Part shown: in pieces, positions 1-10,251 of the stretch
How positions within the stretch are numbered: position 1 is the stretch's first letter
Layout: the number at the start of each line of letters is the position of its first letter
Origin: Lumbricus rubellus
Lineage: Eukaryota; Annelida; Clitellata; Crassiclitellata; Lumbricidae
Reading direction: 5' to 3'
NCBI GenBank assembly: GCA_945859605.1
Contig: OX243821.1
Coordinates: 2,531,876 to 2,595,875, forward strand
Length of the DNA: 64,000 bases
Notes under the pieces: model-generated
What the model was told of the DNA's origin: nothing
What the model saw: only the letters and a program-made list of their open reading frames with translations
The model's database searches: none
Translations under genes and position numbers: made by a program

Positions 1-1
1 A

Positions 2-1963
2 GATGAGAGATAAAAGAGCAGTTTCCGTGGAGTGATGCCCTCTAAACCCAGATTGGCTGGGTGGCAGGAGTCCAGAAAGCTCAAGGTAAGGGAGGAGCTG
101 GATGGAGACAAGTCTCTCAAGAGTTTTAGAGATAAACGAAAGGTTAGAGATCGGACGGTAATTTAGACAGACATTCTGGTCAAGGTTAGCTTTCTTCAAA
201 GTAGGGAAAACTATAGCCCGTTTTTGACATGCTGGGAGGTGACCTTCAGTAAGGGACCTATTAAACATGTATACTAAAAATGGAGCAATGTCATCTAAAA
301 TGTTAACAAGAACAAACGGAGGAAGTGGATCAAGTTCACACGATTTCTGGTTTGAAGAACAAATAATGCGACGGAGTTCATCCTCTATAATGGGACGAAA
401 ACCATCAAATTTGAAATCTGTCTTAGAAAATTGAGGTAAAGGAGCACCAGCCGTTGATGCTCGAAGACTTTCAATCTTCTCAGTCATCATCTTAAGGAAG
501 TCATTTGCAGAGAAGGAAGGAGCAGCAGACGAGCGGGAGGTTTGACCCAGGAGGCCCTTGATGGACGACCAGAGCCGTTTCGGGTTCTTTTCATTTCGGG
601 CCACGAGGTTCTCCCAAAAGTCTGCTTCCTTTTGGCGAAGAAGTCGATGGAATGACCGAAGTTGAGTGACCCATGCCAGGCCATCATTCGGATCTCTTGA
701 ACGACGGTAGCGTCTTTCGAAGCACCGTGCACGACGACGATGATGTCGACATTCACCATCGAACCAAGCTGCGAGGGGTCGTAGACGCGTCTTGACACTC
801 CGCAGAGGAAGAAGATTGTCCACCAGTTCAGTCATGGTGGTGGAGTAGAGGTCGAACAGTTCCGATACTGACAGGGAATCAAGAGAGGAGAGTTCGGAGG
901 CGAGTTTTGAGCGACGCAATGCACTACTCAGAGTTTGATAGTTGAGCGATTTCCAGCCCCGCATCATACGAATGCTGTGTATGGGTTGGGAGTAGAGGGG
1001 AGGAAGAGTAAATTCTACGAGCGAGTGATCCGATGTGGCTCGCGGGTGAACATATAAGTCCTGAATAGCAGCTTCATCGGAGGTGATGACCAGGTCGAGG
1101 ATTCCACCATGCGAATGTGTTGCCTCACTGACATGTTGACGAAGGCCAAATTGCGAGAGAAGATTAAGGAACCGTAGAGTGTCCGGATCAGACGACTTTT
1201 CTAGGTGTATGTTAAAATCACCCAAAATGATGAGTTGAGTATTTCTTGTGATGAGGCTTTCCAGGACGGACGAGAACTCATCAAAGAACTTTCCTGGTGG
1301 GGGAACGGAGCCGGGTCTGTAGATGGAGAGAAGAGTTGAAGAGCCGTGAGATGTAGCGATGGTAAGACAGAGCGCCTCAAATGTAGTAATCTCCATGTCC
1401 AGTTGAACAGGAGAGGCACGAAGTGTTGAGCGGTAGTAGACAGCAATACCCCCGCCACGAACCGATTTACCATCAGGACGAAGGTCTCTCGGTCGTTCAT
1501 GGATGGAGAAGTCAGGCGGAGCAGCACGAAGAAGAGGTACATCATCAGAACCATGATGCCAGCTTTCTGTAATTGCTAGAACATCAAGTTTTCTCTCCTG
1601 TAGAGTGTAAGCCACGTAGGCATATTTGTCAGAGAGAGAACGGGCATTCCATGTAGCTATACGAAGCCCTGGAAGCCTCACATAGTCCGGAATAGGTAGA
1701 TCAGAAACAGGTCGACTAGACGGAATCTGTTCAGACCCAGTCAGTCTACCATGGTCCAGAGGTGAGCTGGAAGTCGGTATTGGTTCAGCCACAGAAGACG
1801 AGGCAGCAGATGGAGACAGGTTGTTATGGTTGAAATGAAGACGAGAGGTGACCGGATACCAGATCTGATGATAGAAGAGAATCTTTCGCAGTGACCGCTG
1901 AGGCCGCAGATTCGTCAACTGAAATGCGTGTAGTTGCTCTGATGTGTACGAGAGACGCGTCAT
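2..1963 (-). CDS. LINE ORF2, 5' part: AP endonuclease plus start of reverse transcriptase (runs off left edge)
   Basis: A single minus-strand reading frame is open from an ATG at 1963 (in-frame TGA two codons upstream) to the window edge, about 654 codons. I read it codon by codon and found no stop. It shows an exonuclease-endonuclease-phosphatase (APE-type) domain: ATWNARSL (N106), AITES (E133), YRPGS, GDFNIH, GGILDLVITS and SDHSLVEF. About 400 residues later the first reverse-transcriptase blocks appear (NYRPISNLSFISKTLERL, then QSGFRGHHSTETAL). This layout and the HSTETAL block fit CR1/L2-like non-LTR retrotransposons. The domain nicks target DNA and the RT copies the RNA there. Because the frame is unbroken, the copy may be young; the catalytic RT box, C-terminus and 3' end lie outside. 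The 9.3-9.7 kb fragment looks like the C-terminus of a related LINE. Confidence 0.85.
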   Translation of the reverse strand, partial: MTRLSYTSEQLHAFQLTNLRPQRSLRKILFYHQIWYPVTSRLHFNHNNLSPSAASSSVAEPIPTSSSPLDHGRLTGSEQIPSSRPVSDLPIPDYVRLPGLRIATWNARSLSDKYAYVAYTLQERKLDVLAITESWHHGSDDVPLLRAAPPDFSIHERPRDLRPDGKSVRGGGIAVYYRSTLRASPVQLDMEITTFEALCLTIATSHGSSTLLSIYRPGSVPPPGKFFDEFSSVLESLITRNTQLIILGDFNIHLEKSSDPDTLRFLNLLSQFGLRQHVSEATHSHGGILDLVITSDEAAIQDLYVHPRATSDHSLVEFTLPPLYSQPIHSIRMMRGWKSLNYQTLSSALRRSKLASELSSLDSLSVSELFDLYSTTMTELVDNLLPLRSVKTRLRPLAAWFDGECRHHRRRARCFERRYRRSRDPNDGLAWVTQLRSFHRLLRQKEADFWENLVARNEKNPKRLWSSIKGLLGQTSRSSAAPSFSANDFLKMMTEKIESLRASTAGAPLPQFSKTDFKFDGFRPIIEDELRRIICSSNQKSCELDPLPPFVLVNILDDIAPFLVYMFNRSLTEGHLPACQKRAIVFPTLKKANLDQNVCLNYRPISNLSFISKTLERLVSIQLLPYLELSGLLPPSQSGFRGHHSTETALLSLI

Positions 1964-2635
1964 CTTTCATCATTAACGATATCCAGTTCAACGTTCGTGT
2001 ATAAAATGAATCTATATTTAGATATCGTCCGACGCATGCACGAGTTGCACCATTATCGTAAACAAAGAATATTCAGTTTACCACGCTACCGAAGGCGGCG
2101 TGCGTGTACAACGCTGCGTAACTTCAGTCACATGTTGAAATATTCGTCCGAAACTTCACCAAAACTAACGATGGCGAACAGAGAAAACGACGAAAATATA
2201 TTTTCCGAGATCAGAAGAAAAGCTTTAAAAGTTATGTCCGAAAACAGTTTGTCGTAGACTGAAATAAACTCGAATAAGATGTAAAATGAACGGAGCTGAC
2301 CACGCTGATGTGTATACACGACGAACGCAACACCAACTTTAGTGGACTTGCGCAATCCGCACCCAACGACCAGAAACGACGTCTTATTAATTGAAGTATG
2401 CGCGAAAATGCTTCGCTATAATTAGTATTAGTAATAGTTGTAATCGTTTTATGCCCTGCTGATGTGCGATTTTTGTTCTTGTTAATTATTTAAATTTTGA
2501 GTTCACCAAAGCATATAATAGCTTGTGGAATATTATTAAAAGGTGTCCATTACATTATTTGTAGATAACCGATTTCATAACGCAACTATTTTCTGGGAAC
2601 GGGCTAAACCTGCTCCTCCCGGATCGTTACCTCCC

Positions 2636-2636
<1 letters not shown>
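1964..2636. other. Unassigned AT-rich stretch upstream of the LINE ORF
   Basis: Probably the 5' untranslated or ORF1 side of the LINE, followed by host repeat. No convincing coding frame is seen; the short frames here (for example 1997-2257 on plus) match nothing I recognise. The words around 2395-2425 recur at 2680 and 39,340, so this is interspersed repeat. Confidence 0.4.

Positions 2637-2669
<33 letters not shown>
2637..2669. repeat. (AC)n microsatellite
   Basis: Uninterrupted AC dinucleotide run. The same host repeat carries a longer run at 38,881-38,939, so the microsatellite belongs to the repeat unit. Confidence 0.95.
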
Positions 2670-2670
<1 letters not shown>

Positions 2671-2937
2671 CTCTTCATTCAAGTATGTGCGAAAATGCTT
2701 CGCTATTAGTATTGACGATTGACCGTGAAGTGTGTAGTTTCCGGTTGCGGACACACGCAATTGTTTCTTGCATCACGGGAAATGCATTTAAAATACCCCG
2801 TTTTGTGGGCATAATTGTTGTGATTATCTAGGCTGGTGCCCACAGTTTAGCTCAACATTGTTGACATATTTGTTTGTTTGGGTTGAATTTGATTTGATTG
2901 AATTTCACTGGTTGTATGATAGAAGTGCATCAGAAAC

Positions 2938-3400
2938 GATTTAATTCTGTGAAAGATTTTCTGGGGACGGCCTAATCCAGCCCTCCCCGATCGCTACCTA
3001 GTTCTGCTAAGGTCCCTTCGGCTCTCCGACCAGCGACCTGTTGAAAAATGATCTTCTCACATGCAGTTAAATAACTTCTTTGACCAGCGACCTGTTGAAT
3101 AATATTGTCACTGGATCGCCATTGTAAAGATTTCAAGCCATTTTTTCTATGCAAAATGAAATCTGAACTAAACATGACAGCTGCTTTGGACTTAAACACC
3201 TTTGAATAGCTGTTTATACGGCGTATATAAGACGTATATAAATGGCTGCATTGTTCAACCAGTGGACTATTTGGCATATACAGTACTCTCGCCTTGTTAG
3301 CCGCAAGATGTCGTTAAACACTCAATAAAGCAACAAAATTAATGTAAATACATAATTGACACCTTTAACTAATATTGTCTAAGCTGTTAAATCCTTTCGT
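2938..3400 (+). repeat. Host repeat module, TATA/AATAAA type, copy
   Basis: One of many copies of a host repeat. Shared landmarks in order: a GC-richer block (CCTCCCxGATCG...CCTTCGGC), an ACCTGxTGAAxAATATTG phrase, an AACACCTTT phrase, a TATATAAG-like box, GCAAGATGTCGTTAAACACTCAATAAA, and then ACACCTTTAACTAA. Other good copies lie near 3745-4080, 6990-7400, 8905-9260, 12,700-13,050, 21,170-21,480, 30,120-30,480, 33,690-34,070, 34,520-35,200, 36,690-37,000 and 38,410-38,830. The TATA box followed ~150 bp later by AATAAA looks like a promoter-to-polyA cassette, as in an LTR or SINE-like unit, but its class is not established. Confidence 0.6.
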
Positions 3401-3744
3401 CAATCCAAAAATTATCATTGGTAACTTATTTTTTCTATTACAAATTCTAAAGATGCATCCACCACAAAAAATTATTGTTGTTATTAATTAACCCTTTGAA
3501 TCCGCCAGGCCGGTTAATCCCATTAAGGGTATTATACTAGAAAGACCATCTACCATCTTTTCCGACGAGCGTGTAAGCCGGTGTCACAAAATAAAGCCTC
3601 CAGCGATAAAGTCTCCCCCAGAAAGAGTCACCCCTGGCTGAAGATTTGTATTGGAAGAAATTTCTTATGTAAAAATATATTTTTTTTCTTGTTACATAAT
3701 CTGGTAGCGTAAACTAACCGTTTACTCTGCACATCTCTAAATTT

Positions 3745-4080
3745 GATGCAACTTCAGCCCATTTCACGCTGAACGGGGGAGACTTTATTTCGTTGACATT
3801 TCACAAAAGTCCATTCGGCACCGTAACCAGCGTCCTGTTTAAAAATATTGTCACTGGAACGCCAGTGTAATAATTTCAAGCCACTATTTTTTTCTGCAAA
3901 ATGAAACCTGAACATAATAGCGGCTTTGCACTTAAGCACCTTTAGTTAGCGTTTTTAACGGCGTATATAAATGACAGCAATGTTCAACAAGCGAATCTTT
4001 TGGCAGTATAAAGATATAGACGGTCTTCTTTGCCGCAAGAATGTTGTTAAACAACACTCAATAAAGCAAAAAATGTAAAT
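3745..4080 (+). repeat. Host repeat module, second copy
   Basis: Diverged tandem neighbour of the 2938-3400 copy, with the same landmarks (CGGCGTATATAAATGACAGC, then GCAAGAATGTTGTTAAACAACACTCAATAAAG). The 3440-3745 gap is AT-rich and unassigned. Confidence 0.55.
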
Positions 4081-5180
4081 ACTTTTAGGGAGGAGAATCT
4101 GTCATGCGACACCATCCTCTTACGTAACAATCAATCAATCGTAATTTATATAGCGTCCCTTCAAGGTATCTACTCAGAAAAGCTCCCGGCCGAGATCAAG
4201 CGACAAAAAGCAGTTTTCAACAGTTTGTAAAATTGAGAACAGCTTGGGAGGTGTCGAATAGTCAAGAAAAGTCCATTCCAGGTTGTTGGACCAACCACAG
4301 AGAACGAAAGCCTCTGTATTGTTGCAGAGCGAGTGAAAGGAACCAGTAAGTCACCATGGACAGCATATATATAATGAATAGGCGGCCTATAAAAGAGTCG
4401 TTTACTAAGTACTGTAATATGCCAAGCAAATTTCTGTCCAGAGTAACGGCCTCTGTTGTCATACTTCTTCTTCTTCTTTCTTTCTCCTCCGTCAGGTATT
4501 CGCCGACGATGAATACTCTAGCAAAACTTTTCCATTTCGGCCGGTCTCTTGCGAGTTCTATTGCCTTTCCCAGCTCCATTCCTCTGTCATTTTGTTAGAG
4601 TTTCTAGGTCTCTTGCCAGGCGGTGACCAGTCCTCTCCTGGTAGGGTAAGGAGATCGTTGGGCCATTTTGGCCTCATCCGGTCTGAGGTGTCCTTCCAAC
4701 ACCTGCCTCCTGCGTTGGCCAGCACTTTGAGGGTTCCCGGTGAGCCTGTCCACCTCGCGTAACGCCCTAGGTGGTACTTCGACCGAAGTCTTCACCACTG
4801 ATGGCATAGCCTCACCGGGCTATCCCCTACTTGGCTGTTGTCATACACCCTGGTCAAATCGGATCCATCCATCCATGCAAGTGGAAAGAGGAAGGCAAAG
4901 CTCACACAATGCGCACACTTCTACTTGACGATCGAATGTTGATGCAATGCTTTGTGGCTGTGTCCTGCTGTGAAAGTAATAATGCCAAATACCCCGTTCC
5001 AACGAGGAGAAGACGAAAAGCCAAGTTCTGCCATGGCTTTGGTTAGAACCTACCGACAAAGGCCTTAAAAGCGCTGACATCGTGTCAAAAGTAAATAACA
5101 CGTAAAATAAAATTTGATATTTTATTGACGGTGATTACATGTATTATGTGTTTTCGCATGTTTTGGAGACTTTTGACAAC
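4081..5180. other. Mixed repeat debris
   Basis: Contains a SINE-like head near 4131-4200 (ATTTATATAGCG...CTACTCAGAA, also seen at 39,760), a copy of the CAGAGGCCG/CTGGACAGAAATTTGC repeat (4380-4460), and a GC-richer stretch at 4600-4830 whose minus-strand frame I do not recognise. No gene is supported. Confidence 0.4.
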
Positions 5181-5184
5181 AGAG

Positions 5185-5345
5185 GGTTGCAGCTTCGAAT
5201 CCACATCACGTCGCCGAGCAGGGACCTTGGGCAAGTCTTTAACTCGCAATTGTTCAGCGCTTCGGCGTGAAACTCCGATGCAGTGGCTGCGCTGCAGTCG
5301 GGAGCGCCTCTGAATAAGGAGCTTGAAGGAGCGCTATAACAAGTG
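5185..5345 (+). repeat. tRNA-derived SINE, 5'-truncated
   Basis: It starts near a B-box-like CTTCGAATCC and continues through GGGACCTTGGGCAAGTC, TCAGCGCTTCGGCGTGAA and GGGAGCGCCTCTGA. These are the same body words as the SINE at 10,164-12,565, which has both A and B boxes. Confidence 0.65.
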
Positions 5346-5635
5346 CGCGTACAACGATGCCGAATGGCTGGGGAGCGTCGGGTTCAAAGATAGAAATCTA
5401 GGCTACATTTAGAAACCTCTATAAAAATACCCATGTTCTTAATTTTTTGCTATGCATTTTTCAAACCCTTGCTAAAAACACATTTACCGCAATACCTTCA
5501 TGCTTTTCCCAATCCTGCAAAAATATCTCCAAGCGCCCATGGACACCTTTAAGTAAAATTGTCAACGATTTATATATAACTCAGTCAGCTTTGAAAAAAT
5601 AGTTTATCGGTTAACATGTTCACACTGACACACAT

Positions 5636-6703
5636 CAGCGTTGCCACTTCTTGTTTTTTCGCAAGATCTTGGGCTTTTCAGTCCAAACTTGGAAAATGTT
5701 TTTTTTAAAGAAGAACTTGGGTTTGTTTTTTTTACCAAAAACTTTGGTTTTTTCCATTAGAACTTGTGAAATTGGGTTTTTTCTGGAAGAACCTGGTTTT
5801 TTACTTGATTTTTTTGTTTCGACTTTTAACCCTCGGAGGCTAACCTGGGGTGTTTTTTTCACCCCACTGTCAGTATTTGCCCTGAATTTTTTTACTGCTT
5901 TGAAATTCTGCCATTCGCTTTTGTGTATCTGTTCACATATGATTTTGGCTTAATTCCACATTTAAATTTTTTTTATATCGAATGCACGGTCACGTGACTA
6001 AAGTCATACAATGGCCGTTGTTATTATTAATGCATTTGTGTTGAAGAGGTTTCGACGGTTATCAGCAGCCAATGCCGCTAAACTGATATCAGAATTGATA
6101 TCAATGGCTTGAAAATGATGATAGTGATGAGGATAATGTAGAGTGTGTTGATTGTAATGATGTCTCGGAGCCAGATAATGTCAAAATCGATGATGTCATA
6201 GACCTAGCCTACGTGTTGCAACGTTGTAAGTGGAAAGAATGTAACAAAGAGTTACTTGTGTATAGATGACCGTAGACTCGACGATTGTGCTGATATTTTA
6301 ACTTAGTTAGGTTTTATAGATTGTAAAATCTATGCTGAACTTGAAATAAGTGCCATTGTTGATCAAACATGGTCTAATATTATATCATAGGCCTAAAATG
6401 GTGTGGGGTGAAAAATATATCCCAGGTTATCCAATATGTGACTTTTTTATAGGTTAGCCTCCGAGGGTTAAAAAACTCAGGAAATTGTAGACATTTCTGA
6501 AAGATTTGGTCCGGACGACTAAAAAAGATCATCGGAAATTTTGGACGGGAAATTGGGGAAAAATTGTGTCCGGATGACTAAAAAAAGGTCATCAGAATTT
6601 TTTAGACATAATTTTTTTACATTTCGGACGATTTTATGCTTTCTTTGTTTTTTTTTCAACACTCCAACTTGTTTTTTTAATATTTTTTAGAGCGGCAACG
6701 CTG
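5636..6703. mobile_element. hAT-like MITE carrying a nested piggyBac-like MITE
   Basis: The termini are inverted: CAGCGTTGCC at 5636 and GGCAACGCTG ending at 6703. They are flanked by near-identical 8-mers (ACACACAT at 5628-5635, ACACACAC at 6704-6711), the size expected for hAT. The flanking AC-rich sequence makes the TSD less certain than others here. Internal words GACTAAAAAAGATCATC and GTCATCAGA recur in the 7635-8045 hAT, so the two are family relatives. Subtracting the piggyBac insert leaves about 0.43 kb. No transposase frame is seen. Confidence 0.65.
5830..6467. mobile_element. piggyBac-like MITE, TTAA target duplication
   Basis: TTAA at 5826-5829 and 6468-6471 flank a 638-bp element whose ends are perfect inverted repeats (CCCTCGGAGGCTAACC and its complement). 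TTAA targets with CCCT-type ends are the signature of piggyBac. The interior (6000-6240) holds a short acidic frame remnant that could derive from the N-terminus of a piggyBac transposase, but this is a guess. No catalytic domain is present, so any movement would depend on another element. Confidence 0.85.
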
Positions 6704-6989
6704 ACACACACACACACACTCACTGTGAGCACACCAACAAGCACACCATCAATATCACCATTGACACTGGTTTTCATGTTGGAAGTTCCATGTCCACTGG
6801 AGATGCAGCAATCACGGATTTCATATCGGAAACATGTAACAATAATTATTAAAGATAAGATATGAAAGTATAATACGATGAGACAAGATAAGATATCTCT
6901 AATTGGACACGGCTTCGTACCCATTCAATATTAATCCCATGGTTTACTGAACATGGCCACCACATACTGTTTATCAGGGAGTGAATTAG

Positions 6990-7620
6990 CTGTTCGTGTG
7001 CTAAAAGTGCGCCATAAACGATTTAAGTTAGAAAAGATTTCTGGGGACTGGCTAATTCAGACCCTACCGCGACCTACCGAAAAATATTGCCACCTAAACG
7101 CCATTGTAGAGATTTTACACCGAAAAATTAAATATGAAAACCATTGCATCCGCTTTTGGATTTAAAACACCTTTAACTAAGAATTTATAGTGCTATATAT
7201 AATCAGTAAGTCGCCTTAATACAATCGAGAATGAATTCGCTTAATATTAGGCCAACTATCACAGTCTATATCTTTCTTTGCCGCAAGATGTCGTTGAATA
7301 CTCGATGAGAGGACAAAATGTAATTGCAAAAGACATGATTATTTAAACACCTTTAAATACTCTTCGATTAGCTGGTAAATGCTTCCGTCAACTCACAGTT
7401 CATCAGTTAATGGCTGTTTCAATCAATACTATCATATCATTACTTTGGTGCAAATACTGAGTCCACAGTCACCATACAAAACATTTTTGAAGCTCCACTA
7501 TATAACTACGAAGCAAACCTTGATGGTGCTGAGTAGCTGAGTGAAGAACTTGAGTCTCAAGGCCTCAATGCACCACAACCATCTCAGATAATTAATCGAA
7601 CCCACATTCTCCATGTGGCA
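6990..7620 (+). repeat. Host repeat module with its downstream half
   Basis: Copy of the host repeat including the TATA segment, CGCAAGATGTCGTTGAATACTC, the ACACCTTTAAATAC phrase, and the downstream half ending with the phrase CATGTGGCATGGTCTCTAACCAA. The 7635-8045 hAT is inserted at that end. A colinear copy is at 14,060-14,480. Confidence 0.6.
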
Positions 7621-7634
7621 TGGTCTCTAACCAA

Positions 7635-8045
7635 CAGGGGTGGATCCCGAAGCAATCCGGCAATGCCCCCCCCCCCATTCAGAAATGTGCACATGGTATG
7701 CCCCACCGCTTAGGTTTCAAGAAGCTTTCAATAAATTCAGCGGGGAAAAGGTAATAGAGAAAAAGCATCATATGGCTAAAAAACAGGTCATGGACAAAAA
7801 TAATATTTCAATTTTTTTAGCAGAAGAATTGGGAAAATGGTCCATGTTCAAGAGATTTCAATTAAATAACCAAAAAAGGTCATCAGCTATTTTGGCATGA
7901 AAAATTTGCATATTTTCAAGACACTTCGACCAAATGACTAAAAAAAGTGTCATCAGATTTTTTCGGCCAGAGATCAGCAAAAAACTTTCCGACCAAAGAT
8001 CGAGAAATTTGGGCCCCGCTTCGAAAATTTCTGTATTCACCCCTG
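7635..8045. mobile_element. hAT MITE, TSD CTAACCAA
   Basis: 411 bp bounded by CAGGGGTGGATCC and TTCACCCCTG, with an exact 8-bp duplication CTAACCAA at 7627-7634 and 8046-8053. The interior has C-runs and repeated GACTAAAAAA...GTCATCAG words, with no transposase. Related copies occur at 14,484-15,055 (interrupted by a LINE tail) and 35,830-36,195. Confidence 0.88.
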
Positions 8046-8053
8046 CTAACCAA

Positions 8054-8904
8054 TGCGCATCAATACCCACCATCAATAGAGACAACACTTTTGAAGGCAC
8101 ACGCCTCTTTTGATACTGAGGACAATTATTGCAAAATGAAGTGCTACTCACACTGGGCCAAGTAAGTATCGAAGGTGTCAAATATTGACACCTATATTAT
8201 AAGTGCCACTGGTGGTACATAATCAAAAAAAGTATAGGACACTTCTTGCATGTGAGCATGTGACAATTACTGCAGTAGCCTATATTAATGAAATTCCTAA
8301 GCAAAGGATTTAGCACAGCCTAACCTGAATTGTTGATGTTATTAACTGCTAACCATTTTGCCCTCAAGCAATGAACACTAATGACATTGAAAACATTATA
8401 TTATAGCTATGGCAACGAACATTGATATTGTTATGACAAGGTTATATGGTGTATTTTGAATGCCATGAAATTACTGTTACTGTCCTGTATAAGCTGTAAA
8501 TTGTCGTCAACGGCCTTTGATGCCATACGACGACTTTAAACTTTGGTTAAATAAAAAAATAAAGTTACTTGTCTTGAGGTCTACGAAGTCGTTTTGAAGT
8601 TCGAAATCAACGCTGACATTTAAACACCTTTAATTATCTGTAAACAGCGCTATTAAATACCCGTCACATTGGCTTTGGTTTTTAAATTGACCCCCCGCTT
8701 GCGAATTGAACACCTTTAAGTATCATTATCCAATGCTATTAAATACAGTTCACATTGGCTCCGTTTTAATTGAATCGTCGCTAGTAAGTGGTGTGTAACA
8801 ACTTCGCTAAACCGCAGCCTAGTTAACCAAAGAAACAACAACAGGTTTTGTTGTTGCCGCTGCACAACGGATTTTCGCCTCACTCATTTACTTACTTATT
8901 GATA
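8054..8904 (+). repeat. Host repeat, downstream segment
   Basis: Continuation of the host repeat, colinear with 36,205-36,690 and 15,056-15,400: TATCCACCATCAATAGAGACAACAC-like head, GGTGTCAAATATTGACACC, then AACACCTTTAATTA and a GTGTGTAACAACTTCGCTAAAC block. A retro-tail-like segment (GTCGTCAACGGCCTTTGATGCC, 8494-8530) also occurs inverted at 19,430-19,460. No gene. Confidence 0.5.
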
Positions 8905-9260
8905 AAAGTGCACCATAAACAATTTTATTTGGCAAAGATTTTTTGGGAACGGGTTAATCCAGTCCCTCCCAGATCGCCACCCCATTTTGCTAGGGCCATT
9001 TCGGCACCATAGCCCGCAACCTGCTGAAGAAATATTGCCACTGAAGATAATCATTGCAAAAATTTCACACCCAAAAACAAAATCTCAACTAAGCAATATA
9101 ACCGCTTTTAGACTTAAAACACCTCAAAAAATTTTTTCTTGGAGTATATAAGTAAGTCAGCTTTGAACATTCGGTGGGTAGTTTTTACAAGCATGTCGCA
9201 ATCGATATGAACGACTTTGCCTGCCTGCAGCAAGATGCCATTAAACACTCACAGGAACTA
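8905..9260 (+). repeat. Host repeat module, TATA type, copy
   Basis: Includes GATAAAAGTGCACCATAAAC, the GC-richer block, CAACCTGCTGAAGAAATATTG, GGAGTATATAAGTAAGTCAG and GCAAGATGCCATTAAACACTC. It is closely colinear with 36,690-37,000. Confidence 0.6.
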
Positions 9261-9326
9261 AATCGTAATCGTAATCTGGAGACTTCTACAGCGCCCACAA
9301 AAGCGAAGTCACGGGAACCAGCTTAT

Positions 9327-9698
9327 TCACAGGCGCTCAATCAAGACAAAATCGATAGGCAGCGGGTCAAGTCCGGAGTCAGGCAGGCAGTGATGTTTAG
9401 AGTTGAAAGTACGAAGGATGTGAGGAGAATCGGAAGAATCAGGATATGATTTGCGGAAGAGCAATGTTTTCAGCTTTGAGTGAAAGACCTGTGGAGAGAT
9501 AGCGAGCGGTGGAGTTTTGGTGAGTTCGTATGATGGGTCGGAAGTTTGCCGAAGTGCGGGCGGAAGTTTGTTCCAAAGAGGTGGAGCGGCAATGGCTATG
9601 GAGCGGTTTACGAATTTCAGCGATGAAGTGATGGGCGGGCGAAGCAGTGTAATGGAGGATGAGGAGCGTGTTGAACGAAGTGGCTGTATGGTGAACAA
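9327..9698 (-). pseudogene. LINE ORF2 C-terminal fragment (CR1/L2-like)
   Basis: The minus-strand translation reads TSSLKFVNRSIAIAAPPLWNK, then LPPALR and FHSKLKTLLFRKSY. This is the characteristic tail of CR1/L2-type ORF2 proteins (AAP.LWN.LP..LR ... FK..LKT.LF). The fragment is 5'-truncated, as usual for LINEs. Many shorter relatives in the window carry the same words (ITSSLKFAARF...SLKAEN): 15,990-16,100, 17,400-17,540, 17,700-17,840, 19,090-19,220, 32,940-33,060 and 49,660-49,830. Confidence 0.7.
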
Positions 9699-9780
9699 TT
9701 GACGAAGGTAGAACGGCTAGGAAGATTGGAGTGTATTGTAAGTGAGTGAGAGGACTTAATGTACAGACATATTTAGACAC

Positions 9781-10163
9781 CTTTAAATAATTTTCACCAG
9801 GGTTTTAAATACATCCATAAAATCGCGGTTAGTTAAATTGGCGACATCCAGGAAAATCATTGTCATAATCATTCTTATTATTACCTCTAGAAATTCTCTA
9901 ATTTCCCAACGTATAATAGTAAGGGCTTCAGAGATTCGAACCAGTAATATCAACGTTATAATTTGACTGCTCTAACCAATGAGCCGATTAACAAATGTAG
10001 AGGCCCTGTTCAGTAAAAACTGTGGGTGCCAACCTTACAGAATCACTAAACAAAAGGACACACAAACAGGGCCACATTAGGGTTAGTGCATGCCTGGGTG
10101 CTATGATTACCCTCCAGGTGCCCCCTTGTAAGAACCCACCGGTCACCAACGCACATATTTGTG
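9781..10163. other. Unassigned repeat stretch
   Basis: Begins with a further ACACCTTTAAATAA phrase (9778). The later part (CAGTAAAAACTGTGGGTGCC..., 10,005-10,150) has a diverged copy at 37,120-37,300, so it is interspersed repeat. No gene. Confidence 0.4.
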
Positions 10164-10251
10164 GGGCGCGGTGGTGTAGTGGCGGCGTCGTTGCCTTGGA
10201 GCCGGAAGGTTCGAGGTTCGAATCCACCTCGCCACGTAGGGACCTTGGGCA
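10164..10251 (+). repeat. tRNA-derived SINE, 5' half (A and B boxes)
   Basis: GGGGCGCGGTGGTGTAGTGG provides an A-box-like block and GAGGTTCGAATCC a consensus B box about 40 bp later: an internal RNA polymerase III promoter derived from a tRNA. The SINE body is interrupted after GGGACCTTGGGCA by the hAT and resumes at 12,437 with AAGTCCTTAACTC. Confidence 0.85.

Noticed and set aside
4604..4830. Possible gene in the GC-richer stretch at 4.6-4.8 kb
   Set aside because: Short frame with no recognisable domain; surrounded by repeats.
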